A DNA stretch of 64,000 bases from Sceloporus undulatus (taxonomy: Eukaryota > Chordata > Lepidosauria > Squamata > Phrynosomatidae): positions 11,067,656-11,131,655 of the forward strand of contig NC_056524.1 of assembly GCF_019175285.1 (NCBI RefSeq), written 5' to 3'. The notes beneath the pieces are model-generated. The model searched no databases and had not been told where the DNA came from. It saw only the letters and a program-made list of their open reading frames with translations. Each line of letters starts with the position of its first letter. Within the stretch, counting starts at the first letter, position 1. Shown piece by piece: positions 9,451 to 20,411 of this stretch. Made by a program: the position numbers and the translations under genes.

Positions 9451-10162
9451 AACTGAAAATTTGGTATTAGATGTGTAAAAAGAATGATACGAGGGTCCTG
9501 CACCACAAGCAAGAAGAGCAGTTCAAAATTTTTCAGAAAAGTTTACATCAAAAATTAATATCTGTATGTGAAATGATATCGTCTGCTCAGGTAAGCGAAG
9601 CAGCCTTTGCTTTTCTTGTGGTTTCCATTTTGATACCCAGACTTATAGATCTGTGTTTGTTTAGCATCCTGGTGGCAGCTGGTGAGACTTCTCTGCTCTC
9701 CTGCTTTCTTTCTCCTTTGCTGTTCAAGCAGGCTCAGGGATTCTGGGGGACATTGCTTGTTTACCTTGCCTGTTGGATGCAGGCATACACTGCTGCAGTA
9801 GGGTCAGACATGCTGCTGCAATTCAACACCAAATGTGTTCGTCTAGCCCTCTGCCATCTTCCCAGTATCAATGCTGCTACAAAACCTCCAATTAGATAGA
9901 AAAAGGACTGAGGGTGTAAAAGAGTTCATAAGAATTGCAGGCTAGACACATGAAGAAGTTTACATGGAACCACCCATTAGCCCTGCTCCTAGTTTTCTTT
10001 CATGTACAAGCTCCACTCTGACCTTCAAGTATAAAATGGAAGGTTATGAGCAGAATTCTAATATGTACGGCATCTTCACATACTGTTTGCGCACATGCAG
10101 TTTTTGAATGCTTCCATGCCATTTCAGATACTGTATACAGAAAAGGGGATTTCTAAATACTC

Positions 10163-10472
10163 TACAGGCACCAGTTCCTTCTGATCTTGGAAGTTAAGCA
10201 TTGGCAGCCCTGGTTGGCATTTGGGTGGGAGACTGCCAATGAATACCAGATGCTGCAGGCTGTATTTCAGAGGAAGGAGTGGCAAAACCACCTCTTGAAT
10301 ATTCCTTGCCTAAGAAAACTAAAATTCATGGGGGTGCTTTGATGGTGAGTTCCTGCATGGCAGTGGTTGGATTGGATGGCTCTTGTGGTCTCTTCCGACT
10401 GTATAGCTCTATGCTTTTATGATTCTATGAGTAGGCATAAGTCAACAAGCAGCTTGAAGACACATAGCAAAG
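10163..10472 (+). mobile_element. 5S rRNA-derived SINE with nested CR1 3' end
   Basis: The head (10,163-10,262) aligns with 5S rRNA: CTGATCTTGGAAGTTAAGCA, CCTGGTTGGCATTTGGGTGG, GAGACTGCCAATGAATACC, GGTGCTG-like AGATGCTGCAGGCT. The body AGTGGCAAAACCACCTCTTG, CTTGCCTAAGAAAACT and tail AAGTCAACAAGCAGCTTGAAG belong to a 5S-type squamate SINE. About 80 bases of CR1 3' end (TCCTGCATGGCAGTGGTTGG to TGATTCTATGA, 10,350-10,430) are embedded. It is not a functional 5S gene: the first 45 or so nucleotides do not match. Confidence 0.8.
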
Positions 10473-10908
10473 AGCAGATTAGAAACAGCAAAAGTTAACT
10501 TGATAAACTCGTCCAAGAAGAACTAGTCCATCAGTGGCATGCAGTATTCATGTGATTGGGGTAAAGTGGTTCTCTTCCCCCCTGCTTCCATTTTGCCAAT
10601 TTTCTTTCCAGATGAGTTGCTAAAGCAGACACTAAGTTAAGCAATTAATGGGAAATGCACAACGCTTAATATTCAAATCTGCAGTGTCTTTCAGGGTCTA
10701 CAGGAGCAGAGGATGTGGAATGTGACTTCACCTCCTTGCCTTGAAACATGGCACACTAGAGCTTTCTGTAGTCTGGAGCTGATTTGTGTTCCTGGGCAAT
10801 TGCTTTTATGGGTGGGCATGTGTATCTTAACCCTTGATCCAGCAGGAATTAAAGTGGTATGCTATACCATGGCTGAATGAGAGAAAAACATGCGCAATCT
10901 GAAACTAA

Positions 10909-11137
10909 GGCCTGATACAGACAACCAAAATAAAACTGCTTCGGGTCACTTTGGAGGTATGCTGTTTAAATGATACATGCGTCCTAAGAGTCCAGAAGCT
11001 GCACCAAAGCCATGCTCTAGTCCTAAGGACTGGAGTGCAGCTTTGGTGCAGCTTCCAGACTCTTAGGACGCATGCATCATTGAAACACCATACCTCCAAA
11101 GTGACTCAGCTTTATTTTGGCCTGTCTGTATAGGGCC
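10909..11137. mobile_element. Family B palindromic MITE (PIF/Harbinger-like)
   Basis: A 229-bp near-perfect palindrome. Ends are GGCCTGATACAGAC and GTCTGTATAGGGCC; each side is flanked by TAA (10,906-10,908 and 11,138-11,140), a 3-bp target duplication typical of PIF/Harbinger. Internal arms carry GTCCTAAGAGTCCAGAAGC and its complement around a CTCTAGTCCTAAGGACTGGAG centre. The short ORFs here are mirror-image translations. Confidence 0.85.
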
Positions 11138-11139
11138 TA

Positions 11140-11815
11140 AATTTTAAACCGTCCTTATGCTTCAGCAGTCCATATTCCTTCCACTTCATAGCTCTGTAAC
11201 AGAGTTTAATATTTTTTATTAGAAAAAACAGACAAACAAAATATATAAACAAATGTACCAACATACCTGCAGTCTTTTAAAAGAGATGTCAAGGACTGAA
11301 TTTTGGAGCTTACACAATTGTAAAGCATGTGTTCTGTCTCAGAGCTCCTTCATTTCTCACTTTCAGACGGGGCTACAATTATAAATGGTTCCTAGAATTG
11401 ATCACAATTCTAATAACGTAAACCAAAACAGGAGATGGTTGCTCTGAGGAGTTTGCAGGCTAGACTTCAGCATGGATGAAAGGCTGATGTGAGAAGTAAG
11501 CAGTAGCAAAAGATGTGTTGGGGATTTATAACTGTATGGTACAAATTCTTGTAGATAAATGTTAACCTGGAAACGGTAGATGTGGGGACAGGAAACTTTT
11601 TAGGGATTCTCAATTTCTACAAGAGGAAATGTGAAAACCTGGATAGCTGTCCAGTAGACAGAGTATGTGATCTCCAGTTGCACATCACTTAGTCCCGTCT
11701 AGAGTTGGCAAAATGCTTCTAAAATTCGAGCTTTCAGCATTTATATATTCAAAAGCTGCAACCAATGTATTCACCAGCTTGACATAATTTCTGTTCCAGT
11801 ACAAAGCTAGCATGT
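11140..11815. other. Stretch without recognisable gene
   Basis: Includes an A-rich patch (about 11,205-11,260). No conserved coding or repeat signal was recognised. Confidence 0.4.
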
Positions 11816-11817
11816 TG

Positions 11818-11985
11818 TAAGTGTTGGACTGCAACTTGAGATCAGGGTTTGGTTTTCCGCTTGGCCATGGAAACCCACTGGGTGACCTTAGGCAACTGAA
11901 ACTCAACCCCAGGAAAACCCCATGATAGATTCACCTTAGGGTTGTCAGAAATGACTTTATGGCACACAGCAAAAAATAGATCTCT
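11818..11985 (+). mobile_element. tRNA-derived SINE, degraded
   Basis: GTGTTGGACTGCAACTTGAG and CCATGGAAACCCACTGGGTG, then AAAACCCCATGATAGATTC and a tail ATGGCACACAGCAAAAA. From 11,990 to 13,000 nothing else is recognised except a 5S/Sauria SINE tail near 12,945-13,008. Confidence 0.75.
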
Positions 11986-13003
11986 GGATCAGTATGGTTT
12001 TACTAACACGTCCACAGAGACGCATGCTAGACAGTTGAAAGGTATTGAGCATGTTTAGCATCTTCATTTGCAGCTATGACCTTGCACAGTAAATCCAAAT
12101 GACTGCTTCTGGGACTTGTTTCTTTTCTTAGGAATGCAACCCTAATGTGTAAAAGATATCCAGGTTTACATTTATCGTACGTGAGAAAGTTAAGTTGTTA
12201 CTTGCTGGTCAATTACTCTGTTCCTTCCAAGTTAAATGTCATCAGCTGATCTTGCTATATCATAAGCAGTCTTGTCTGGGAGGGAATTTAAATTTTTAAT
12301 TACTTTTACCAGTATCCTTTGGCATTACTCCATTGGAACTGAGGAAGTGTTGGATTTGATATCCCAATGTATTTTTCTTGACTCTCCTTCATCTTCCAGA
12401 AAGGTGTTTTTCCTTATCTGTGCTACTGGTGCTGCTTCAGGTGCTAGAAATGCATTGCTACCTACCTAGTTATTTGTAAAGGCACAGAAGAACTTAAGAA
12501 AAGGTAACAAAATTGAGAAAACGCCCATTTTATTTCACAGAGGAACAATTTTGGCCTCTTATCTAACTTGCCCTGTAAATGGGCTGAATAGCGGAAGGAC
12601 TGAATTTCACTGTGGAACCAATATGGACGTGTGTCAACATTTCTGGATAACCACAGTGTTTCTTTATAGCTAGGTGAATTAATGATTTCATTTCCTGACC
12701 TATCATTCATTGCAATTTTGAAATCATTTCCCATACTTAGACTTGAGTTCTAAAGAAATCTGTATTCACTTCAGGAGCAGATCAAACCTGTGACCTTTCC
12801 TTGTAGCAGTTGGACCAAGTTGCATTCATAAGGAAGGAAATGAAATATCTGAACTGTGCAGGATTTTTTAAAACCTGGAATCCTGATGTCCATCAACCAG
12901 AAAGGCAGATGCCTAAAGATAACCAATTTTGTATGCAGGAATTTATAGTGAGGCAGGAACTGGCAAAACCATCCCTAAGTATTTTTTGCCTACGAAAACT
13001 ACG

Positions 13004-14140
13004 AAATTAATAAATAATAAATAATAAAATCTTTATTTATATCCCGCCCTTCCAAAAAGATCAGGGCGGCTTACAACAATGCAACAAGTGCATACAAATA
13101 CAGATTAAAAACATAAACATCAATAAAACACAATCTAAAAACAATAGCAAAGGCCCCGATAGCCCATCCTCATGGCCACGGAAGAGGAGGGAGGCCCACA
13201 GGATATTTAGTCGGGGAATGCCTGTTTAAATAGGAAGGTTTTAAGATCCTTCCTAAATTGGGCCAGGGTGGTGGATGAGCGGAGTTCCGTGGGCAGCGTA
13301 TTCCAAAGGGCTGGGGCAGCTGTGGTAAAGGCCCTTCTAGAAGTAGAAGCTAGCCTAGCCCCAGGCACCTTCAGTAGTTGCTGCCCAGATGTTCTGAGGG
13401 TGCGAGGCGGATTGTACGGGGAAAGGCGGTCCTTTAGGAATCCTGGACCCAAGCCATTTAGGGCTTTATAGGTAATAACCAACGCCTTATATTGAGCTCG
13501 GAAGTGAATAGGCAGCCAGTGGAGATCTTTAAGCACAGGTGTTATGTGGCTGGTCCTGGATACGCCAGTGACTAGCCGGGCTGCCATATTCTGTACCATT
13601 TGGAGCTTCCGAGTTTGGTATAAGGGTTGCCCCATGTAGAGTATGTTGCAGAAGTCCAATCTCGAAGTTACCAGAGCATGTACAACAGTTTCTAGGTCCC
13701 TCCGGTCCAGGTATGGGCGCAGCTGGCGAATCAGCCGAAGCTGGTAACAAGTGCTCTTGACCGTCGCATTCACCTGAGCAGTCAGGTGGAGCGACGAGTC
13801 AAGAAGCACCCCCAGACTGCGCACGGAGTCCTTCACAGGGAGCGTGACCCTGTTCAGGACAGGTGGAACCACCGCCATTCCTGGACCGGGGGAACCTATC
13901 ACTAGTACCTCCGTTTTCTCTGGATTTAGTTTGAGTCGGTTTTTCCTCATCCAGCCCATTACTGACTCCAGACAGGCCACGAGAGGAGAGACGCCATCCC
14001 CAGTCACTGCATCAGTCGGAGACATAGAGAAAATGATTTGGGTGTCATCAGCGTACTGATAACCCCGCGCCCCATGTCTCCGGATGATCTCTCCCAGCGG
14101 TTTCATGTAAATGTTAAATAGCATGGAGATGCCATACGTC
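13004..14140 (-). mobile_element. L2-like LINE, 3' part with reverse transcriptase C-terminal half
   Basis: The minus-strand frame (13,207-14,166; element-derived from about codon 12) is open for over 300 codons. It has LFNIYMKPLGEIIRRHG, the catalytic YADD box (YQYADDTQIIF), the thumb-like NRLKLNPEKTEVLVIGS, SLGVLLDSSL, and the C-terminal HITPVLKDLHWLPIHFR, ALWNTLPTELR and FKQAF words typical of L2/Rex1-like LINEs. A short 3' UTR with ATATAAATAAAGATTTTATT follows and ends in an AAT-rich tail near 13,005. The 5' part is missing, as is usual for LINE insertions, and the uninterrupted frame implies a young copy. It is a mobile-element gene, not a host gene. Confidence 0.9.
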
Positions 14141-14284
14141 AACAGGTGACTTAAAGGTGCATACACATGCTAGAACGTGAGCTGACCTATCAAGATTCAG
14201 AAATCCTTGTTTGGCCTACTTTGAGTTACTCAAAGAAGTCGTCTTCCCCAACCTTGTTGTGTGGTGGAAGACCCATTATTGAGG

Positions 14285-14500
14285 GGATCTCTTTTCCTGT
14301 AGGTTTCCTGTAGTTCCCATTGCTCTGGGTCCTGTTCTCTGGAACAGCAGAAAACAGGTTTGATCCATTCTTTCAAATGTTTAAACATGGCTATCATATA
14401 ACCCCTTAACATACCCAGCTCCCTAAGCTTCTCTTTGTAGGGCATAGTTTCCAGACAATTCAGATGTGCTCCAGCTTGTCAAGATGCCTCTTGATAGTAA
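14285..14500 (-). mobile_element. CR1 LINE fragment
   Basis: CATTGCTCTGGGTCCTGTTC, AACAGCAGAAAACAGG, TTTAAACATGGCTATCATAT and ATACCCAGCTCCCTAAGC are the CR1 RT tail on the + strand. It is degraded and internally shortened. Confidence 0.75.
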
Positions 14501-14675
14501 TACTTGTAACATGTAATTTCTGTTTCTCCCTTTGTAGTGCTACCTAATCCTTTTCGCTGGAGGTAGCAGGAATTGAATCTGGGCTGACTTCATGCAAATC
14601 ACCTCATTTTCAACCAAAGGAGTGTACACAAGTCCAGAGGAAGTTGGATTGTGGATTGTGCTAATGGACTTTGCC

Positions 14676-14790
14676 TATTATTATTATTATCATCATTATT
14701 ATTATTAACCTTTATTTATAAAGCGCTGTAAATTTACACAGCGCTGTACATACAATCTTTAATTGGACAGTTCCCTGCCCTAAGGCTTTA
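14676..14790 (-). mobile_element. L2-like LINE 3' tail with ATT repeat
   Basis: (ATT)n is followed by AACCTTTATTTATAAAGCGC and AGCGCTGTACATACAATC, the inverted 3' end of an L2-type element. From 14,800 to 15,515 I recognise nothing. Confidence 0.6.
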
Positions 14791-15519
14791 GGAACAGCAT
14801 TGCCAACAGTTCAGCAGGTGTAGTTTCGAGTCCCATTTGCGGTATAGTGGAAAAGCCTTACCTGCCTGCCCTGTTGGTTATTCAGCTGACAAAGGCAAAG
14901 CATGGAGGTGTTTATTGAATGTTGCAAGACTCTGAATTGACAAGAGCAAGCAAAGAAATACACACACACAAAATAAGATTTCATTACCCAATTTAACCCA
15001 GTTGCTTCAGTGCTGAATCAAAGTGGCATCTATTAAAATAAATATTAAGTAATTTGCAATGACACTAAGAACATGTACAGTACTGGAAATTTGAAAGCCA
15101 CGACTCAGCTGGCAATAAGAGCGCATCTCTCAAAACAAGTCACACTAACTTCAGTTTTCTTTTCTTTTCAGGCAGCTGCTGGGACTACAATAATGCTAAT
15201 CTTGTGTCTTTTCAGACTAAGCAAACTGGAAGCCTAGAAAGCTCTTCATCAAGGCAGACCTAGGAAGCCGAGATAACCTAAATAGAATGGCTGCTTTTTC
15301 AAGCCACCAAGGGTGGAGACCTAAGGTTGTCATTTGAAAGTTTATTAACTGTTTGATGCATCATAAGCTACTTAGCAGAAATCTCATCCTGTGCTTGCTG
15401 AAAGCACATGGCCATATGTCATGTTAAGCCAGGTGTCTTCTCTAACCATTGGAGAGAGAGAGAGAGATATTAAAAGCCCAAAGGTGTATGTATTGAAAAC
15501 TGACTGGGAAAACAAAATG

Positions 15520-15768
15520 CAGCAGTACCAGCATAGAATAGTGCTTTGAGTGTTGGACTATGACTGGAGGCCAGGGTTTGAATCCCTGCTTGGCTGTGGA
15601 AACCCACTGGGTGATGTTGGGCATGTCACACTCTCAGCCTCACGGGAAGGCAATGGCAAACCACCACCCCCCAAAGAAATTTGACAAGAAACCCCCATTA
15701 TAGGGTTCAAGTCACCTTAGGGTCACCATACGTCTGAAACATCTTGAAAGCACACAACAACAAACTAG
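15520..15768 (+). mobile_element. tRNA-derived SINE
   Basis: GTACCAGCATAGAATAGTGC head, GGGTTTGAATCCC B box, GTGGAAACCCACTGGGTGA, GGCAATGGCAAACC and tail CTTGAAAGCACACAACAAC. A 5S/Sauria SINE 3' remnant also lies at about 15,925-16,030. Confidence 0.85.
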
Positions 15769-16234
15769 AAAATTTCCAAAGCACCAGGGAATTGAGGCCT
15801 CGTGTGGATGATGGGGAAGAAGGCATGACAAGAATTCTTTACTGCCAAGCAGAAACTAAACAACAGTCGAGTGACATACTTAAGTCACAATGTTGAGATG
15901 CTTCCAGTCTTCCACAGACAAGTGAGCCAAGCAAATGTTCTTCAGAGTAGTCCTTGCGTAAGAAAACGCTGTAAAATTCATGGGGTCACCATAAGTCGAC
16001 AACCGGAAGGCACACACACAAAAATACCGTACCACTACTGGAAAGGCAAGGCTGCTGATAGCCCCAGAAAGAAAGTTTATTACTATGTTGCCCAATAGAT
16101 GCAAACGTATTTCAAGTTAAGCATCTTCCAAAGGGACAAGAAGATCTTCCATTGTGTTATAAAAGCAGTTCAGAAAGGTGCTGTGCAATTTATCATGGGA
16201 CAGGGCCTTACCCCCGCAGCACAGCTCTTCCTGT

Positions 16235-16385
16235 CCTAGATGTTTGGGGCCTTTTGTCCTCCAGATATTTTGAACTTCAGTTCTCAGAATTCTTGACTGT
16301 TGGCCAAAGTGGTTGGGGCTTCTGGAAAATGAAGTCGAAAAACCTGGAAGACCAAAGGGTGGGAACCACTGGGTTAAATAGTAAC
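16235..16385. mobile_element. hAT-like palindromic MITE
   Basis: TTTGTCCTCCAGATATTTTG and TTCTCAGAATTCTTGACTG on one side, TTGGGGCTTCTGGAAAATG and AAGGGTGGGAACCACTGGG on the other, a known amniote hAT-derived arrangement. Confidence 0.6.
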
Positions 16386-16645
16386 TTTATGTAGCATGTT
16401 TCCAACTATTAAAAGGCAGCAGAGTATCCCAGTAAATTTACAACAGCCATATAGACTAAACACAATTTGAAAGCAAGGATTTTTCTATTCATACTTAATG
16501 TCTCTCCTGTACTGGTTTAATATTGCATCTTTGTACTTCATCTAACTTCATGAGGTACTCGGAGACCTAGCCGTGTCGGTTGGCAATGTCTATGCAAAGG
16601 GATCTTGTAGTATCTTTGAGAGTACCTACAAAAGAATTTGTATCA

Positions 16646-17178
16646 GGCAGCGTCTGCACTGCAAAAATAATGCAATTTGGCACTGCTTTTAACTGCTATG
16701 CCTCAATGCTATAGAATTCTGGGATGTGTAGATTGTTGTGTCATCAGAACTCTCTGCCAGAGAAGACTAAGGGGCTCTACAGGCCACCCATTTCCTAGCC
16801 AAGTTGGGGCTGTGGCAACTTCATGCCACAGCCCTGATCCATCCTTTGGAGGGCACAAAAAGAAGCTGTAAAAAGCCTTCAAAGGGTGCCATAGCCCCGG
16901 TAGCATCGCTGTATGGTGCCCCTTCAGTGCTGCATCATCTGGATGCAGTGCTGGAGTTGTGCCATGATGCCATGCGCCATCTGGAGTGGCTCACAGCATC
17001 ATGGTGTCCTGGGGTGGAGTAAGGGCATGATTGTCAGGACGCTGTGCCCCGACTCTGCCCACAGGCTAGCCTTTGGAGCTGGTCTGTATAGGTCCTAAAT
17101 GTCTCACAAAATTACAAATCCCTGAATTCCATAGCATTGAAGTAGTATCCGACTGGATTATTTCTACAGCCATAGACG
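16646..17178. mobile_element. Family A MITE split by a family B MITE
   Basis: Left half 16,646-16,770 (GGCAGCGTCTGCACTGCAAA to GAGAAGACTAA), right half 17,096-17,178 (AATGTCTCACAAAATTAC to TATTTCTACAGCC). The halves join exactly at GACTAAATGTCTCAC, the consensus of unbroken copies, once the insert and one TAA are removed. Confidence 0.85.
16771..17095. mobile_element. Family B MITE (PIF/Harbinger-like), nested
   Basis: A 325-bp element with ends GGGGCTCTACAGGCC and GGTCTGTATAGGTCC, flanked by TAA on both sides (16,768-16,770; 17,096-17,098). It is inserted in a family A MITE, which gives direct empty-site proof of the TAA target duplication. The interior is not a simple palindrome, so it is a longer subfamily than the 229-bp copy at 10.9 kb. 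Confidence 0.85.
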
Positions 17179-17261
17179 TGGTCTACTACCTCGGATGCAT
17201 GGAAGTAGCTCAAGTCTACAAAAGTTTATGCTACAACTTCTTTTGCAGTTAGTCTAAAAGG

Positions 17262-17335
17262 GGCCAGCCACAGATGCTGGCAGAATGGAATAAATTCTTC
17301 TAGAACATGGCCACATGGCCCAAAAAAAACCTATG
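17262..17335 (+). mobile_element. Penelope-like element end with degraded hammerhead motif
   Basis: GCCAGCCACAGATGCTGGC (helix II-like hairpin) is followed by GGAATAAATTCTTCTAGAAC and ATGGCCACATGGCCC, the same string found at the ends at 22.9 and 50.4 kb. The catalytic boxes are not preserved here. Confidence 0.55.
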
Positions 17336-17509
17336 CTCCAAGTTCCCTTTTCATGGGCTAAGTGTGCCAATGCATTCAGAGGAAGTTCCCAATGAAGAAA
17401 GGTATAATTTATATAACAGGAGGGGGCCATTTCAGTAAATCTGAAGGCCATTGTTTACTCACTTTGGTGAGCCACACTTCCTGCAACCTCTGCAAAAGCC
17501 ATACCAAAT

Positions 17510-18542
17510 TACACTCATCCCTCCATATTTGTGGATTTGATTATTCACGGATTGGATTAATATGTTCTCTAGGAAAATCTAGGTCCTCCAGTGCGACTCT
17601 ATGATCAACTAGAATTGTAGAGTGGAAGAGACCACAAGGGCCATCCAGTCCAACCCCCTGTCATGCAGGAAATCTCATCAAAGCATCCCCAACAGATGGC
17701 CATCCAGCCTCTGCTTAAAAACCTCCAAGGAAGGAGACTCCACTACACTCTGAGGAAGAAGTATGTTCCACTGTTGAACAGCCCTTACTCTCAGGAAGTT
17801 CCTCCTAATGTTGAGGTGGAATCTCTTTTCCTGGAGCTTGTATCCATTGCTCTGGGTCCTGTGTTCTGGAGCAGCAGAAAACAAGCTGGTTCCCTCCTCA
17901 ATATGACATTCCTTCAAATATTTAAACAGGGCTGTCATATCACCTCTTAACCTTTTTTCCCGGCTAAACATCCCCAGCTCCCTAAGTTGTTCCTCATAGG
18001 ACATGGTTTCCAGACCTTTCACCATTTTAGTTACCTTCCTCTGGACATGCTCCAGTTTCTCAATGTCCTTTTTGAATTGTGGGGCCCAGAACTGGACACA
18101 ATATTCCAGGTGGGGCCTGACCAAAGCAGAATACAGTGGCACTATTACTTCTCTTGATCTAGACACTATACTTTTATTGATGCAACCTAAAATTGCATTG
18201 GCCTTTTTAGCTGCTGCATCACACTGTTGACTCATGTTCAACTTGTGGTCTACTTGGACTCCTAGATCCCTTTCACATGAATGAGATTAACTAACTAAAA
18301 GTTGTACTGAAAGAGCTAGAGATTCCTAGAGAGAATACTCTACTAGGCATTTGTAGCTACTCCAGTGCAGTTCTATGGTCAGTGTCTGTCGGATGTTGGC
18401 CATAGAGTTGCACTGGAGGACCTAGAGATTCCTAGAGAGGTGTCCTCTCAGGTAAAAACGTTGTTTTTGTTATTTGTGTTTTTTCCATATTCACAGGGGT
18501 CTTGTGCCTCTAACCCTAGCAAATATGGAGGGACATGTGTAT
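17510..18542. mobile_element. Tigger-like MITE split by a CR1
   Basis: Outer ends ACACTCATCCCTCCATATTT (17,510) and CAAATATGGAGGGACATGTG (ending about 18,540) are inverted. The interior ACCTAGAGATTCCTAGAGAG and TTCTCTAGGAAAATCTAGGTCC matches 24.8-25.1 kb. A CR1 occupies 17,611-18,278. Confidence 0.75.
17611..18278 (-). mobile_element. CR1 LINE, 3' part, nearly open
   Basis: The minus strand has a 187-codon open frame with CR1 RT C-terminal motifs: [57 protein letters not shown], then [19 protein letters not shown]. The 3' end is at 17,611 (AGAATTGTAGAGTGGAAGAG on the + strand). The intact frame suggests a relatively recent insertion into the Tigger-like MITE. Confidence 0.9.
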
Positions 18543-18632
18543 TTTCTCAGAAGTTGCAGTTTAAATAAAACCTTCATGTGTGTGCGCGTGCACACACTGT
18601 TTTAGGCAAAAGGCATTTTTAGACATGCAAGA

Positions 18633-18842
18633 GCCAGCATGACATAGGGGTTTGAGCGTTAGACTATGACTCTGGAGATTAGGCGAATCCCACTGGGGGA
18701 CCTTGGGCAAGTTGCACACACTCGGTCTCGAAGGAAGGCAATGGCAAACTTCTTCTGAACAACTCTTGCCAAGAAAATCCCATTAAAGATTAGCCTAAAG
18801 ATTGCCATAAATCAGAAATGACTTGAAGGCACACAACAAGCA
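18633..18842 (+). mobile_element. tRNA-derived SINE
   Basis: GAGCCAGCATGACATAGGGG head, a shortened B-box region (AGGCGAATCCCACTGG), GGCAATGGCAAACTTC and tail ATGACTTGAAGGCACACAAC. Confidence 0.8.
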
Positions 18843-18949
18843 GCATGACCAGATACTTAAAATTGGTGGTTAAAAGACCAATTGAATTTAAACAAAAGAT
18901 TGTCCCCAAGTTTGCAGAGTGATTTGCCATGAGAGGTAAAAAAAATTCC

Positions 18950-18968
18950 GGGGGGGGGGGGGGGGGGG
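18950..18968 (+). repeat. Run of 19 G
   Basis: An uninterrupted G homopolymer, a likely length-error site. From 18,970 to 19,370 there is no recognisable feature. Confidence 0.9.
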
Positions 18969-19373
18969 AGAGAAGCAGGAAGGTCATTTGCTGCCACCCA
19001 TGGCTTTCATTTTGTGCACCCGTAATCTATGGCCACCCCATCTGGAGCTTATTGGCAAATCCTAATGAATGATACTACCACCTTTAATCCTTGTGTTGTG
19101 TTGTCATGTGTCTTGGGCTGATCAGGTTAGTGTGGATGGATACGCACAAGCATCTGGGAGGAGTGTTAGAAAGCTTCTCATTTCTCAACCACAACTTGTT
19201 TTGCATGTTTTACATCTCACATAGTTGCACTGGTGATGATCCAGTCCCTGCAAAAGCCCTGAGCACAGCTGGCACTTCCTTGCTGAGAAGCCTTATTCCA
19301 ACCCTTTGAGTTAACCAATTGCTCAAAAGCTAGAAAATATAGGTGTTGAGGCATGCTTACTCTGAAAGAAATC

Positions 19374-19374
19374 C

Positions 19375-19429
<55 letters not shown>

Positions 19430-19430
19430 T
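19374..19430. repeat. (ATT)n microsatellite
   Basis: About 18 tandem ATT units at the tail end of a minus-strand SINE. The leucine or isoleucine frames across it are artefacts. Confidence 0.9.
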
Positions 19431-19838
19431 TGTTACTGTTGTTGTTGTATGCCTTCAAGTCATTTCCGACTTGTGGTGGCCCTAAGGCTAACCTATCATG
19501 GGTTTTTCATGGCAAGATTTGTTCAGAGGAGGTTTACCATTGCTTTTCCCTGAGCTCCAGTGCCTTACCAGCCTACAAATCCCAGATTTTTCGTGTTGTA
19601 TTTATGAAGTATGAAAGGGAACCCTCCCCACAGACATGCCCTCTAGTGTGTTTTCAAGTCATTTCTGATTTGTTTTCTTAGCAAGATTTGTTCAGAAGAG
19701 ATTTGCCATTACCTTCCCCTGAGGCTGAGAGCATGTGACTTGTCCAAGGTTATCCAGTGGGTTTCCATGGCCAAACTGGAAATCGAACCCTTTTCTACAG
19801 CGTCATAATACTTAAACCACTACATCACTCTGGCTCCA
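19431..19838 (-). mobile_element. Two minus-strand tRNA-derived SINEs
   Basis: 19,431-19,558 is a 3' part (TGCCTTCAAGTCATTTCCG, ATGGCAAGATTTGTTCAGAG). 19,640-19,838 is nearly complete and reaches the inverted head (AAATCGAACCC, AAACCACTACATCACTCTGG). Confidence 0.8.
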
Positions 19839-19974
19839 TAATGTGTTTTACTCCATCTGTCTGTTCATCGTAGGGCTGTTACCTTTTGTGTTCTTTATAT
19901 AGCATAATGTGTTTTACTTCCATATAAAGAATGCATACGGTAACAGCCATAGGATGAATGGATAGATGGATATG

Positions 19975-20165
19975 CCTTTGCTGTTGTGTCTGTTTTCTAG
20001 TCATTTCTGACTTGTGGTGATAATAACGGCAAACCCATCGAGGGGTTTTCTTGGCCAGATTTGTTCAGAGAGGCTTTCCCGTTACCTTCCTCCGTGGTTG
20101 AGAGAGTGCAGCTTCTTCAAGGACATCCAGTGGTTTTCTAAGTCTAAGCAGGGATTTGAACTCTA
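19975..20165 (-). mobile_element. tRNA-derived SINE
   Basis: AGTCATTTCTGACTTGTGGTG, GGGGTTTTCTTGGCCAGA and CAGGGATTTGAAC on the + strand, the inverted Sauria-type body and B box. Confidence 0.8.
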
Positions 20166-20167
20166 CT

Positions 20168-20365
20168 ATTAGAGAACCAGTATGCAGTAATGGTTTGCGT
20201 GTTGGATTAGGGCTCTGGAGATCAGGGTTCGAATCCCTGCTCAGGAATGAATCTGCCAATGGATGATATTGGGCATGTTTGAAAGGCAAAGGACAAAACA
20301 TGCCACGAAAATCCCACGATACGGTTGCCATAAGTCGGAAATAATTTGAAGGCACACAACAACTT
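20168..20365 (+). mobile_element. tRNA-derived SINE
   Basis: GAACCAGTATGCAGTAATGG head, CAGGGTTCGAATCCCTGC B box, shortened body, tail ATTTGAAGGCACACAACAAC. It abuts the preceding opposite-strand SINE. Confidence 0.85.
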
Positions 20366-20411
20366 CCAGACCTCTAGGCCAACAACACTCTTCAGCACTA
20401 CACCAGCTCCC

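Noticed and set aside
10163-10262. Possible 5S rRNA gene
   Set aside because: Only the downstream two thirds match, the sequence is diverged and it continues into a SINE body.
10951-11133. Two mirror-image short frames on opposite strands
   Set aside because: They are the two arms of a palindromic MITE.
13207-14166. 319-codon host gene
   Set aside because: YADD box and C-terminal motifs identify it as LINE reverse transcriptase.
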